From positions 124,001 through 188,000 of the forward strand of contig NZ_JADQDR010000011.1 of assembly GCF_015694705.1 (NCBI RefSeq): DNA of 64,000 nucleotides. The letters run 5' to 3'. The DNA is from Pontibacter rufus. Lineage in GTDB: Bacteria; Bacteroidota; Bacteroidia; Cytophagales; Hymenobacteraceae. Position 1 is the stretch's first letter. Every line of letters starts with the position of its first letter. The translations under genes and the position numbers were made by a program. The notes beneath the pieces are model-generated. The model saw nothing but the letters and a program-made list of their open reading frames with translations. It searched no databases and was not told where the DNA came from. Below are positions 43,325 through 52,671 of the stretch, piece by piece.

Positions 43325-45813
43325 GCCGGGTTGTGCTTCGGATTCAGAATATTTTCAATCCTCACTATCGCATCATCTATATGATACCTGGTGAGGTCGC
43401 TGGAATAATGGCTCCGGGCGCTCTTTAACTGGCTTTGCAGTTTCACCAGCTCTCCGCGCACAATAGAGCGTATGTCAGACTGGCTGAGATCTACGGGTGT
43501 TCCGTTACGGCTGCTTCTGGTTTCTGATTTCGGTTCTTCGTTTAGCAGGTAATCCATCCTGTCCAGGTAAGCCTTTTGCAGGTTTCTGCGGAAGATGTCT
43601 ACCTGCGCGCCGCTATAGATTTCGCTCCAGATACCATGCTGCAGCTGGCGCACCATATCAAGGGCGTTGTAGTCTACATGATTCACTTCATTCTCCATCA
43701 GGCGGGTCATTCTGTCTGCCGATAGCAGGTTGTTGAGATGGCGGACCTGCAGGCTGCGGATGTTCTCTACGTAGCTGGCATGGTGAATATTCCTGCTGAT
43801 TTTTGACTGATGGAGCCAATCAGGTGAAGAAAAGGCGTTCTTCAGCAGCCAATCCAGCGAGGCTGTTTGCTCTTTGGCAGCAACCGGTGTATAAACAAAC
43901 CCCTCCTGGTTGGGCTTCAGGCGGTTTTCGTTCACACCACCCACATTGGTTACCACATGGCCAATGTAGCGGCTCCATACGCCTAACAGCTCGTCATACA
44001 GCTCTTCCAGATCGTCATAGTTGTTGGTTTCGGCAGCCGTCCAGTCATACAGGTTCGGCGCAACACGCTTCAGGTTCTTCATGCCGTAGGTGCTGGCTTT
44101 TACGATATCAGCGCCTATACCTTCTGTCTGGCTTCCGGGGTCGTAACCGCCGCTGCCGCTGCCAAACTGGTAAATCGGATTGCCGGACTTGTCGTTTATC
44201 CATTTGGAAAGTACCGGCACTTCTGCTTCCGGCGTTTTGGCTTCTGGCAGATAGCGGTAGCCCCAGTTAATGGCATAATGGTCGTAAGGGCCTAACTGGC
44301 GGACAAAGCGGATATTCTTATCGCCCGGCTGAGCCACATAGTTATAGCGCGCATAATCCATGATGGTAGCAGCAATACCATACTTTTGCGTAAACCTGCC
44401 CGAACGCAGGGAATCGGTTGGGTAGGCGGAGCTGGCCTTCATGTTGTGCGGCAAACCCAGGGCGTGGCCAACTTCGTGCGTAATCACCTCTTTCATCATT
44501 TCACCCAAATCATCCATAGGCGTATCCAAGGTGCGGGCACTTGGGTTAGCAGCTCCGGTCTCCAGCAGGTACCGATTTCTGTAGGAGCGCAGGTGGTTGT
44601 GGTACCAGATAATGTCACTTTCGATAATCTCACCTGAACGCGGATCAGACACGCTCGGGCCCATGGCGTTGCGGGTAGTGCTGGCTACGTAGCGTATTAC
44701 AGAGTAGCGCACATCTTCGGGGCTGAAATCAGGGTCTTCCTCCGGCGAAGGTGGATCTTTGGCAATGATGGCGTTCTTAAAACCAGCCGTCTCGAAAGCC
44801 TGCTGCCACTGCTCCACGCCGGCTTTAATGTAGGGCCGCAGCTTTTCAGGTGTGGCCGGGTCGAGATAGTATACAATAGGCTTCACCGGCTCTACAAGTT
44901 CGCCTCTTTTATAAGCTTCTATATCTTTCGGCACCAGGTTCCAGCGGCGGATGTAAGTCTTCTCGTCGGCCTTCAGCGCTTCAGAACCATAATCGTACTG
45001 GCTGATATTGAAGTACCCGACGCGGTAATCGTTGATACGGGGCTGCATCGGCACTTTCGGCAACAATACCATCGACTGGTTCATCATCAGGCTGATAGAA
45101 CCGGTGGCGGCATTAGAGGGTGGCTCGGCAGCATCATAAGTAAAATCCTGCTTCACCTCTATGTTCAGCGGAAAGCTTTTGGCGCTGTGAATAAAACTCC
45201 TGTCATTGTCCAGTTTGCTGACTTTGTATGTTTTTCGCATTTCAGCATCGAGGCCGCTGAACGCTTTCACATCACTCTGCAAAAGTTTAGTAACATCAAT
45301 CACATAACCTGCTGAATCCTTAGACAGCGCCGCGATATCAAAGGCATAAATCGTAGGCTGATAATTGTTCGCCTTCACAGAAAGGCTGATCGGCAGAGAG
45401 TCGGCGGCATAGGCATTATAGGATTTTGTTTTCAGGACGATCTTGTCCTCAAACTTTTGCCACACCACCATTTGCTCGTTTACCGAAGAACCTGCGTTTA
45501 CATACCCACCGCCAAGTCCGGATGGCAGATCGGCAAAGCGGCTTATCCAAAGGAAGTCGCGCTGCAGCAGGGAGTCCGGTATTTCGTAGTAATATTTATC
45601 GTTGACCCTGTGGATGGTGAAAACACCTTTGTCTGACACAGCGTCTTTTGTAATTACCTCATCGTAGCTCCTGATACCACTTTTGGAGGCAGGTTTGGGC
45701 TTTTCTGTTTTTGCGGTTTCGCTCTGTGGCTGTGCAGCTTTTGTACTGGAGCAGGAGGTTTGGGTGAGGGCCACAAGCAGGGCCATACTGATGACCTGGT
45801 AGATTTTTAGCAT
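43321..45813 (-). CDS. Zinc-dependent metalloprotease lipoprotein (DUF5117/DUF4953 type)
   Basis: 830 residues with a lipoprotein signal (lipobox TQTSC). The N-terminal DUF5117/DUF5118-like region (KGVFTIHRVNDKYYYEIPDSLLQRDFLWI in two blocks) leads to a zincin domain with HEVGHALGLPHNM, the extended HExxHxxGxxH zinc motif with a later Met, and a DUF4953-type C-terminus (YTPVAAKEQTASLDWLL). Probably cell-surface proteolysis; the substrate is unknown. It converges with the monooxygenase operon. Confidence 0.9.
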   Translation of the reverse strand: MLKIYQVISMALLVALTQTSCSSTKAAQPQSETAKTEKPKPASKSGIRSYDEVITKDAVSDKGVFTIHRVNDKYYYEIPDSLLQRDFLWISRFADLPSGLGGGYVNAGSSVNEQMVVWQKFEDKIVLKTKSYNAYAADSLPISLSVKANNYQPTIYAFDIAALSKDSAGYVIDVTKLLQSDVKAFSGLDAEMRKTYKVSKLDNDRSFIHSAKSFPLNIEVKQDFTYDAAEPPSNAATGSISLMMNQSMVLLPKVPMQPRINDYRVGYFNISQYDYGSEALKADEKTYIRRWNLVPKDIEAYKRGELVEPVKPIVYYLDPATPEKLRPYIKAGVEQWQQAFETAGFKNAIIAKDPPSPEEDPDFSPEDVRYSVIRYVASTTRNAMGPSVSDPRSGEIIESDIIWYHNHLRSYRNRYLLETGAANPSARTLDTPMDDLGEMMKEVITHEVGHALGLPHNMKASSAYPTDSLRSGRFTQKYGIAATIMDYARYNYVAQPGDKNIRFVRQLGPYDHYAINWGYRYLPEAKTPEAEVPVLSKWINDKSGNPIYQFGSGSGGYDPGSQTEGIGADIVKASTYGMKNLKRVAPNLYDWTAAETNNYDDLEELYDELLGVWSRYIGHVVTNVGGVNENRLKPNQEGFVYTPVAAKEQTASLDWLLKNAFSSPDWLHQSKISRNIHHASYVENIRSLQVRHLNNLLSADRMTRLMENEVNHVDYNALDMVRQLQHGIWSEIYSGAQVDIFRRNLQKAYLDRMDYLLNEEPKSETRSSRNGTPVDLSQSDIRSIVRGELVKLQSQLKSARSHYSSDLTRYHIDDAIVRIENILNPKHNPA

Positions 45814-45963
45814 TTTGCGGAAATGGTATCAGACTTAAAACAAACGCAGCACACCCGGCTTTAGAGCGGACATGCCCTTAAAGATAAGCCTAAATTCAGG
45901 AATTCTCTAACAGGCGCAGGAGCCGGATGTATTTTCCGACCTGAAAGCTGCCCGGCTGCGGGC

Positions 45964-46479
45964 TTAAGCGCCTTGCAGTACGCGCGCTGTTACTAGCAGT
46001 TGCCCCACATGCCGCTGTGTATGCTCCGCGGCATGCACCAGTAACACTAAAACCGTGGAAGGAATCTTCGCCCGCCCGACACCGCGTGGTGCCAGCAGTT
46101 GCTGATCATCCGTATGTCGAAGTTGATCCAGGGCTTTGCTCACCTGCCGGTCAAACGCCCGCACCAAATCCTGCACATTCCCCTCCTGCTCCGGCACTTT
46201 TCCTTCTGCTCTCAACGCCACAAGCTGCTCCTCCGTGAGTTGTTCGCCACGCGCATAGGTGAACAGCCTGTCCAGTACGCCACGCAAATGTTGTAAGTGA
46301 AAGCCAGGCGATGCCACACCGACAGGCTTTTCCCACAGCAGATCATCCGGGAAGCCCTGCATCAGCTTTTCTACTTCCTCGCGTGCCTGCAGCAGCGCAT
46401 GTGCCACAGGTTGCAATAGTCCGGGTATGCCGGGTATTGGTCCGCGCAGCCATACTTCTTGTTTCTCAGGTGTTGCCAT
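45964..46479 (-). CDS. DinB family protein
   Basis: 171 residues, four-helix DinB/YfiT-like bundle: HALLQAREEVEKLMQGFPDD, GFHLQHLRGVLDRLFTYARG (metal-binding His) and LVLLVHAAEHTQRHVGQLL (the second and third His ligands). Related proteins are metal-dependent hydrolases or thiol transferases; the role here is unknown. It lies 44 bases after the quinone reductase gene on the same strand. Confidence 0.88.
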   Translation of the reverse strand: MATPEKQEVWLRGPIPGIPGLLQPVAHALLQAREEVEKLMQGFPDDLLWEKPVGVASPGFHLQHLRGVLDRLFTYARGEQLTEEQLVALRAEGKVPEQEGNVQDLVRAFDRQVSKALDQLRHTDDQQLLAPRGVGRAKIPSTVLVLLVHAAEHTQRHVGQLLVTARVLQGA

Positions 46480-46523
46480 ACTTGCTATTTGTTCCGGGTA
46501 TAGGTAGAGCCGGTTGTCTTCAG

Positions 46524-47468
46524 CTATCCGACTGTTACCACTACCTTGCCTATGGTTTTCCGAGTTTCTACCTGTTTGTGTGCTTCGGCCATATCCTCAA
46601 AACTAAAAACATGCGAGACATGCGACCGGATGATGCCCGCTTCCAGCAGTTCTGCCAGCTTGGTTTCATCCTCGCCACTCGAGTGCACAAGGTAGTTCCT
46701 GGCTTCAATGTTCCGCGCCTTCGCTGCTGCCTGCACGGCCTCGGTGGCTCCTCCTAAAATGGATATTATCTTTCCGCCGTCTTTGAGCGTTGCCAGCGAT
46801 CTGCGCGTATTCTCCTCTCCCAACGAATCAAGCACGATGTCCGCGTCCATTACCACATCTTCTACCTTATACTTATGGTAATCAATCTGCTCATCGGCGC
46901 CCATCGTTCTCAGGAAATCATGGTTCTCTTCAGAGGCAGTACCTATTACAGTAGCCTGAAAATACTTGGCAATCTGAACCGCAAAATGGCCTACACCACC
47001 TGCTGCGGCATGTATGAGCACCCGCTGCCCTGCCTTTATTCCGGCTTCATGCACCAGCACCTGCCATGCGGTGAGAGCGGCCAGGGTGGCAGCGGCCGCT
47101 TCATGGTGCGAAACATTGGCCGGCTTGTGCGCCAGGTGCTTTTCCGGCGCTGCCACGTATTCGGCATAGGCCTTACCGCTCCCCGGAAAATTCACCATGC
47201 CGAACACCTCATCTCCTTCTTTAAAATAATTTACCTCCTCGCCCACTGCCACCACTTCACCTAAAATATCCCAGCCCACAATTACCGGCGGGTTTTCTTT
47301 CAGGGTATTGTAAAAGGCTTTCCCTTCGCGGGTTTTCGTATCCACGGGATTAATGCTGATAGCCCGTACCTTTACCAGCACTTCGCCTGCCTGAGGGATT
47401 GGTTTATCTGTTTCCTGTAGTTGCAGGTTTTCCGGTGCGCCTGGCTCGTTTAAAACTAATGCTTTCAT
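46524..47468 (-). CDS. NADP-dependent quinone oxidoreductase-like MDR protein
   Basis: 314 residues of the zinc-independent medium-chain reductase family: MKALVLNEPGAPENLQLQET at the start, VKVRAISINPVDTKTREGK, VIVGWDILGEVVAVGEEV and the NADPH motif VLIHAAAGGVGHFAVQIAKY. There are no structural zinc Cys residues. It likely reduces quinones or enones using NADPH. Confidence 0.9.
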   Translation of the reverse strand: MKALVLNEPGAPENLQLQETDKPIPQAGEVLVKVRAISINPVDTKTREGKAFYNTLKENPPVIVGWDILGEVVAVGEEVNYFKEGDEVFGMVNFPGSGKAYAEYVAAPEKHLAHKPANVSHHEAAAATLAALTAWQVLVHEAGIKAGQRVLIHAAAGGVGHFAVQIAKYFQATVIGTASEENHDFLRTMGADEQIDYHKYKVEDVVMDADIVLDSLGEENTRRSLATLKDGGKIISILGGATEAVQAAAKARNIEARNYLVHSSGEDETKLAELLEAGIIRSHVSHVFSFEDMAEAHKQVETRKTIGKVVVTVG

Positions 47469-47596
47469 AGTATAAATCTTTCTGATACATCCGTAATCTA
47501 TACTTATACAAACCTGTACAAACGCAAAAGGTTACCTGTAGCCGTCATCGTATTCCGGCTTGTTTAAGCTATGCTTGTGCCGGCAGCAGGAACGGA

Positions 47597-49516
47597 TCAG
47601 GGGTTCTGACTTTCTACGACAAGCCTTCCGCTTTCCTTATACTTCAGCCTGCCCAGATCCAGCAACTCCCGGATCAGTTGCGTGATGGTATCGGCGTGTT
47701 TCGGCTCAAACCGCTGCACCAGCTCCTTTGGTAAGTATGGCTTCTGTTGTGCCACTACCAGCAGCTCTTTCCGTAACTTTTCCTGTTGCTCCGTTTCGCG
47801 CTCCTTTTTACGCTCGGCCAGACAATAATCGCAGATGCGGCAGCGGGTGTCCGATATCTCGCCGAAGTAGGCCAGCAACAGCTGGGTGCGGCAACGATCA
47901 GTTGTTGCTACATAGCGGCCCATCTCTTTCGCCTGATGCTGTGCCTGCTCGCGCAGTGTTTTCAGCCTTTTTATATCCAGGTTCAAGGTGCCGGAATCCT
48001 GGCGGGGTGCCGTAAATACCAGTTGGGGCGCATCGTGCTGCGGCTCATACATGAGCACCTGCAGTTTGTGCAGGTAGGCCAGCTTCTGCCGCACTTCTGC
48101 TTCCGGCTCCTGTAGCTGCTGCGCCAGCCGGTGCTCCGATATTTTAATAAAATTGGTAAAAACCTCGCCGCCATACATGCGCAAGATCATGCGGATAAGC
48201 GCATCGTGTGCGGGGTTGGCCAGCTGGAAATCGTAGAGCGCTGTATTGTCTGTTGTGATGAAAACCCGCGAAGGCGTGTAATACCCTTCATTCAGCTGCA
48301 GATATCCTTCCTGCTCCAGGCGCTTGATAGCATGATGCACTTCCAGCGCCTGCAGCTTATAGGTTTTGGAAAATGCTGCCAGGTCAAAGTCAAAGCTGCT
48401 CATCAAGCCGCTGCCCACGGCGAGCTGGTAATAATTGGCCAGGCACTGGTATACCCTCCGGATAAATTCTACAGGCGGGTGCGCTTCCGCCACTTTCTGC
48501 AACAGCGCAGCGGCATCGTTCGGGGCACACAAAATAACGGCATACGCATACCGCTCATCACGGCCGGCGCGGCCTGCTTCCTGGTAATAGGCTTCCAGGC
48601 TTTCAGGCAAATCCAGGTGCACCACCAGCCGCACATCCGGCTTGTCGATGCCCATTCCGAACGCATTGGTGGCTACGATTACACGCACTTTGTCGCTTAT
48701 CCAGAGCTGCTGCGCCTGGCTGCGTTCTTCAAATTTGAGCCCAGCGTGGTAAGCCGCGGCCGCAATACGGTGCTGTTGCAGCAATTTTGCTATCTCTACG
48801 GTTTGCCGGCGACTGCGCACATAAACAATACTTTGGCCCGACATGCGTTGCAGAATCTCGAGCAGGCGGCCGGTTTTGTTTTCGGTATAAAGGCAGGAGT
48901 ACGACAGGTTGGCGCGGGCAAAGCTTTTCTGAAAAACGTTCGGCTTTGGGAAAAGGAGCTTTTTCTGGATGTCTTGCTTTACTTTTTCAGTAGCGGTGGC
49001 GGTAAGGGCGATGACGGGCACGCCGGGCAGCTTTTCACGCAATTCGGCGAGCTGCAGGTAAGGCGGCCTGAAATCGTAGCCCCACTGCGAAATGCAATGC
49101 GCCTCATCTACGGCCAGCAGGCTAACCTTCATCCGTTTTACCCGCTCCTGAAACAGGTCCGTGAGCAGCCGCTCCGGCGACAAGTATAAAAACCGAACGT
49201 TGCCATACACACAGTTATCCAGGACAATATCTATCTCGCGGCGGTGCATGCCCGAGTAGACCGCCACCGCTGCAATGCCCCGCTTATGCAGCTGCTCTAC
49301 CTGGTCTTTCATCAGGGCTATCAGCGGTGTAATTACCAGGCAAAGGCCATCCAGCGCCAGGGCAGGCACCTGGAAGCAGATCGATTTTCCGCCCCCGGTA
49401 GGCAGCAGCGCCAGCGTGTCCTGCCCGGCCAGCACCGACCGGATAATATCCTCCTGCAACGGCCGGAACTGGTCGTAGCCCCAGTAGGTTTTAAGTATAT
49501 GGTGGATGTCCGGCAA
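47597..49516 (-). CDS. RecQ-family ATP-dependent DNA helicase without HRDC domain
   Basis: 639 residues starting from TTG at 49516 (no earlier ATG; the first residues PDIHHILKTYWGYDQFRPLQ match RecQ N-termini). Motif 0 is FRPLQ, Walker A TGGGKS (in LLPTGGGKSICFQ), the DEAH box is VDEAHCISQWGYDFR and motif VI is QEAGRAGRDE. The RecQ zinc site CRTQLLLAYFGE ... CRICDYC is intact. The C-terminal winged helix is present but the HRDC domain is missing, as in many Bacteroidota RecQ paralogues. It unwinds DNA in recombination and repair. A second, HRDC-bearing RecQ elsewhere in the genome is likely. Confidence 0.92.
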   Translation of the reverse strand: MPDIHHILKTYWGYDQFRPLQEDIIRSVLAGQDTLALLPTGGGKSICFQVPALALDGLCLVITPLIALMKDQVEQLHKRGIAAVAVYSGMHRREIDIVLDNCVYGNVRFLYLSPERLLTDLFQERVKRMKVSLLAVDEAHCISQWGYDFRPPYLQLAELREKLPGVPVIALTATATEKVKQDIQKKLLFPKPNVFQKSFARANLSYSCLYTENKTGRLLEILQRMSGQSIVYVRSRRQTVEIAKLLQQHRIAAAAYHAGLKFEERSQAQQLWISDKVRVIVATNAFGMGIDKPDVRLVVHLDLPESLEAYYQEAGRAGRDERYAYAVILCAPNDAAALLQKVAEAHPPVEFIRRVYQCLANYYQLAVGSGLMSSFDFDLAAFSKTYKLQALEVHHAIKRLEQEGYLQLNEGYYTPSRVFITTDNTALYDFQLANPAHDALIRMILRMYGGEVFTNFIKISEHRLAQQLQEPEAEVRQKLAYLHKLQVLMYEPQHDAPQLVFTAPRQDSGTLNLDIKRLKTLREQAQHQAKEMGRYVATTDRCRTQLLLAYFGEISDTRCRICDYCLAERKKERETEQQEKLRKELLVVAQQKPYLPKELVQRFEPKHADTITQLIRELLDLGRLKYKESGRLVVESQNP

Positions 49517-49656
49517 AGCGTGCTGTTTTACTGCGAAGATAATACGCAGAACCCAGATTCAGGAGCCGGCAGCAAGAAATCACCCGGACAGGTACAAACA
49601 AAGCAGCAATAAGAAAAGCACCTGTAACAGATAGATGCTTACCAGGTGCCCCCTTG

Positions 49657-49725
49657 CTGGTGCGAGCTTGCAGCTCGTACCTTTACATCAGCAGGAATAA
49701 GGTACGAGCTACAAGCTCGCACCAG
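49657..49725. repeat. REP-like long palindrome
   Basis: 27-base arms (49657-49683 and 49699-49725), with one mismatch, flank a 15-base loop. The arms read CTGGTGCGAGCTTGCAGCTC plus GTACCTT and the complement. The size, near-perfect symmetry and intergenic location (between converging... in fact tandem comEC and recQ genes) match REP elements mobilised by REP-associated transposases; a remnant of such a transposase lies at 58599. Confidence 0.7.
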
Positions 49726-49776
49726 CCTCATAGGCTTCGTCTTCCCTACAAGATGAGGTTTATAGAGGCTTCTTTG

Positions 49777-51900
49777 TCAGTACTGGCTACCAAGTTCCAG
49801 CACGAAGGCGCCGGAATCCGCCACATCATAGTATGCAATGCCGAGTGTGTCGAGTTGCCGGTGCAGGCGCTGCCGGTACCAGAGACTGTTGGAAGCATCC
49901 AGAATTACCTTTTCAGAAGTATAACTTTGCAGATCTTCCGACCTTAGGCGAACGTTGTTGCGCAGCAGGATATAATCGAGCGGCAGCCGGGATTTAGGCT
50001 GTAGTTTGGGAGGGTGAGAAAGTATAAGCAGCCTTTGGCCCTGCCATACCACCAGCCGGTTGCTATCGGGTAAGGCCGTGATAGCCGGATCAGCAACAGG
50101 CGTTCCCTCCAGGCTGACGAACTGCGGTTGCGGCACGCCCAGGTGCCACAGGTGGGGTTGGATGTTATATGTATAGTTACCTTCATCGTGCAGCAAAACT
50201 GAATCGGCCAGCATGGTAGCCTGTTGCCCCTGCACCAGCGCAATGCCGGTTGCCCGGCGCACATTGTAAATGGCCAAGGTCTGCTGTTGTTTCTGCTGCA
50301 GCACTTCCGCTATCTCCTGCCCTGCCAGTATCGCCACTACCACGGTAGCGAGTGCCAGGTAACGCAGCTTTTTCAGCGACAGGAAAAGTATAACGAGTAT
50401 GAGCAGCACATACAACAGCACCGTTTGCAAAAGTGAAATATCGATGCCGTTGATGAGCGCCAACGGCAGGTGCGTCAGCCCCGTGTTCAGCTCGTTCATG
50501 CACCAAATGACGCCAAAATGAAGCTTAAATAGAAGCGGCCCTATAACCGGAATCCAGACCAGGGCCAGCGCTGTCAGGCCGGTGTACAATGCCAGTGTAG
50601 ACAGCGGCACCACCACCATGTTAGCCAGCCAGAAGTATACCGGAAACTGGTGGAAGTATAGCAGACCGAGCGGCAGCGTAACCAGTTGCGCTGCCAGCGA
50701 AACTGTGAAGAATAGCCATAATTTGTTAAGCAGTTGGTTATCGAATGCCAGCAAGCGGTAGAAGCGTGGCTGAAAGTATACAATGCCCAGCACCGCCAGA
50801 AACGATAACTGGAAACCGACATTCAGCAGGAAATAGGGATTGTAGAGCAGCAGGGCAAAGGCTGCAATCGCCAGCGTGTTGTAAATATTTGTGCGCCGCC
50901 CAGAAGCCAGCGCCACGGTTACGAGCGTAAACATCACCACAGAACGAAGCACCGAAGGTGACAGGCCCGTCATGAAAGCGTAAAACCAAAGGCCAAGTAT
51001 AGCCACAATGGCGGCCAGCAGGCGCTGCCGCGGCGTGCGCCTGAAATGAACCAGCACCAGCATCATCACGCCATAAATCAGTCCTACGTGCAACCCCGAT
51101 ACCGAAAGCACATGCATGGTGCCCGTGTTGATGTATGCTGCTTTGATGGCATTGTCCAGTTCGTCGGTTACGCCAAGTATGAGCGCTGAGGAAATAGCAT
51201 ACTCTCTGCGCGCCGGTATCTTTTCCCGAAGGAGTTGTTCCAGTTGCCGCCGCCACCGGATGCTCAGGTATAAAACAGGATTACCCGGTTCGGAGCCTAA
51301 TTTCACATACTCGTGCGCCTGCAGAAATTGCCGGTAAAAGATATTTCGGTTTGCCAAATAAGCGCCATAATCAAACTGGTTCGGGTTTTGGGCGGCGGGC
51401 ACAGGTTGCGGCGCACCTTTCACCAGCAGCCTGTCGCCATAGGTGAGTTCATACGGCTGCTCCGAATCATGCGGCACCGACAGTTGTACTTTGCCTGTTG
51501 CGGGTTGCCAGATCCCGTTCACCTGTACCTGCTCCAGTTCCAGCACGGTGCGCTGGTAGCCGGGCTTCTGTACCACGTAATCGTCCACCACACCGACATA
51601 GTAGGCTAGCGGGTTTTGCAGATGAAGAAGATGATTCGGCGCATGTAATTCGGTGTGCAGGTGCGTTGCCCACAGGCCGCCTGCCACAAAGCACAGCAAG
51701 CCTAGTATACCGGCCACATCGGTTACAGAGCCCGATTTATACCTGCGCGCCAGCAGAAAAGCCACCAAGTATGCGGCCACAAAAAAAGCAAGGACTTCAG
51801 CGCTGTAACTGAAATCCCTGCCTGAATTAAGGTATAGCAGAATGCCTGCTATAAAACCCAGCGTAATGCGAACGAAGGGGTATGGCGCCCACCGCAGCAT
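49777..51900 (-). CDS. comEC: ComEC/Rec2 family DNA-uptake channel protein
   Basis: 707 residues, polytopic membrane protein. An N-terminal DUF4131 region with an OB-like segment (about 90-220) precedes the Competence domain with the signature MHVLSVSGLHVGLIYGV and several helices (about 240-520). The C-terminal part (about 540-707) is a reduced domain without the HxHxDH metal motif of the beta-lactamase-like nuclease domain found in other ComEC proteins. It probably carries single-stranded DNA across the inner membrane in natural transformation. The start overlaps the stop of the GNAT gene by one base (TGATG), so the two are coupled. Confidence 0.9.
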   Translation of the reverse strand: MLRWAPYPFVRITLGFIAGILLYLNSGRDFSYSAEVLAFFVAAYLVAFLLARRYKSGSVTDVAGILGLLCFVAGGLWATHLHTELHAPNHLLHLQNPLAYYVGVVDDYVVQKPGYQRTVLELEQVQVNGIWQPATGKVQLSVPHDSEQPYELTYGDRLLVKGAPQPVPAAQNPNQFDYGAYLANRNIFYRQFLQAHEYVKLGSEPGNPVLYLSIRWRRQLEQLLREKIPARREYAISSALILGVTDELDNAIKAAYINTGTMHVLSVSGLHVGLIYGVMMLVLVHFRRTPRQRLLAAIVAILGLWFYAFMTGLSPSVLRSVVMFTLVTVALASGRRTNIYNTLAIAAFALLLYNPYFLLNVGFQLSFLAVLGIVYFQPRFYRLLAFDNQLLNKLWLFFTVSLAAQLVTLPLGLLYFHQFPVYFWLANMVVVPLSTLALYTGLTALALVWIPVIGPLLFKLHFGVIWCMNELNTGLTHLPLALINGIDISLLQTVLLYVLLILVILFLSLKKLRYLALATVVVAILAGQEIAEVLQQKQQQTLAIYNVRRATGIALVQGQQATMLADSVLLHDEGNYTYNIQPHLWHLGVPQPQFVSLEGTPVADPAITALPDSNRLVVWQGQRLLILSHPPKLQPKSRLPLDYILLRNNVRLRSEDLQSYTSEKVILDASNSLWYRQRLHRQLDTLGIAYYDVADSGAFVLELGSQY

Positions 51901-52328
51901 CAGCCTATGTAAATCATTTTATAGTGCTGAATAGCACACTCCGTAAACATATCGCCTTCGGTGGCAAAGCCGTGGCGCTTGTAAAAGTTTACGGCAGGAA
52001 GCTGCGCGTGCAGGTATATTTTGCTTCCGGCATGCGCTTGCTGCACATCCGCCAGCACCGCCTGCAGTACTTTAGCACCCACATTCTTGTTGCGGTATTC
52101 CGGTAGCACGGCAAAGCGCTCCAGCTTAATGCCTTTGTCCGTTACCCGCCAGCGGGCAGCGCCGCAGGGCACACCGCCATAGGTAGCCAGGTAATGGCTA
52201 GCTTCCGGCTCATGCGCATCATACTCCGCCTCGCGGGGCACCTGCTGCTCCTGCACAAACACCTTCTCCCTGATAGCAAAAGCAGTGCTTAAATCCTGCT
52301 CATCTTCTATTCTTTTCAGCTCAATCAT
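51900..52328 (-). CDS. GNAT family N-acetyltransferase
   Basis: 142 residues from the ATG at 52328 (MIELKRIEDEQDLSTAFAIR), preferred over an upstream ATG at 52367 because family members begin there. GNAT motifs include EKVFVQEQQVPREAEYD, GAARWRVTDKGIKLERFAVLP and the acetyl-CoA loop EYRNKNVGAKVLQ, with FYKRHGF near the end. It resembles the ElaA/YjcF type. The substrate is unknown. It is translationally coupled to comEC. Confidence 0.88.
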   Translation of the reverse strand: MIELKRIEDEQDLSTAFAIREKVFVQEQQVPREAEYDAHEPEASHYLATYGGVPCGAARWRVTDKGIKLERFAVLPEYRNKNVGAKVLQAVLADVQQAHAGSKIYLHAQLPAVNFYKRHGFATEGDMFTECAIQHYKMIYIG

Positions 52329-52671
52329 GTGCGTAAAAAGGGACGTTAGTATGTAGACGTTAGACACAAGACTTTTTAATTCAGGTGCAGGTGTAATATC
52401 CGTTTCGGCCAGCCTCTTAGTTTGTTATCCTGAAAGGATATTGTTTAAAGAGAGCCCCTACCTCCGCAGGCCGCAAAGGCTTAACCTCCCGGCAACCAAG
52501 CTTCTTCCAGAATGACAAAGATGTAGTATGGTTTAAGATAATGTTGTACCCATAACCAGATACTTAGCCGCTGCCAAAGTATAAACTTTGGGCTTTATCA
52601 TGCCACAAAGTATAAAATTATACTTTGTGACATCCGGTTTATCACACCCAAAGCCGCCCCACATGGCGTCC
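52329..52671. other. Intergenic region between phoH and the GNAT gene
   Basis: No gene supported. It carries three motif copies (52577, 52608, 52619), two of which form the palindrome at 52604-52629. No classical terminator with a GC-rich stem is seen. Confidence 0.5.
52604..52629. repeat. Perfect inverted pair of the AAGTATA motif
   Basis: CACAAAGTATAA and TTATACTTTGTG pair over 12 bases around a two-base centre AA. It lies 43 bases beyond the PhoH stop codon on the minus strand, the same distance as the 10053-10073 palindrome from its gene. Confidence 0.75.

Noticed and set aside
48131-49189. 352-codon open frame on the plus strand opposite recQ
   Set aside because: It mirrors the conserved RecQ helicase motifs and has no recognisable content.
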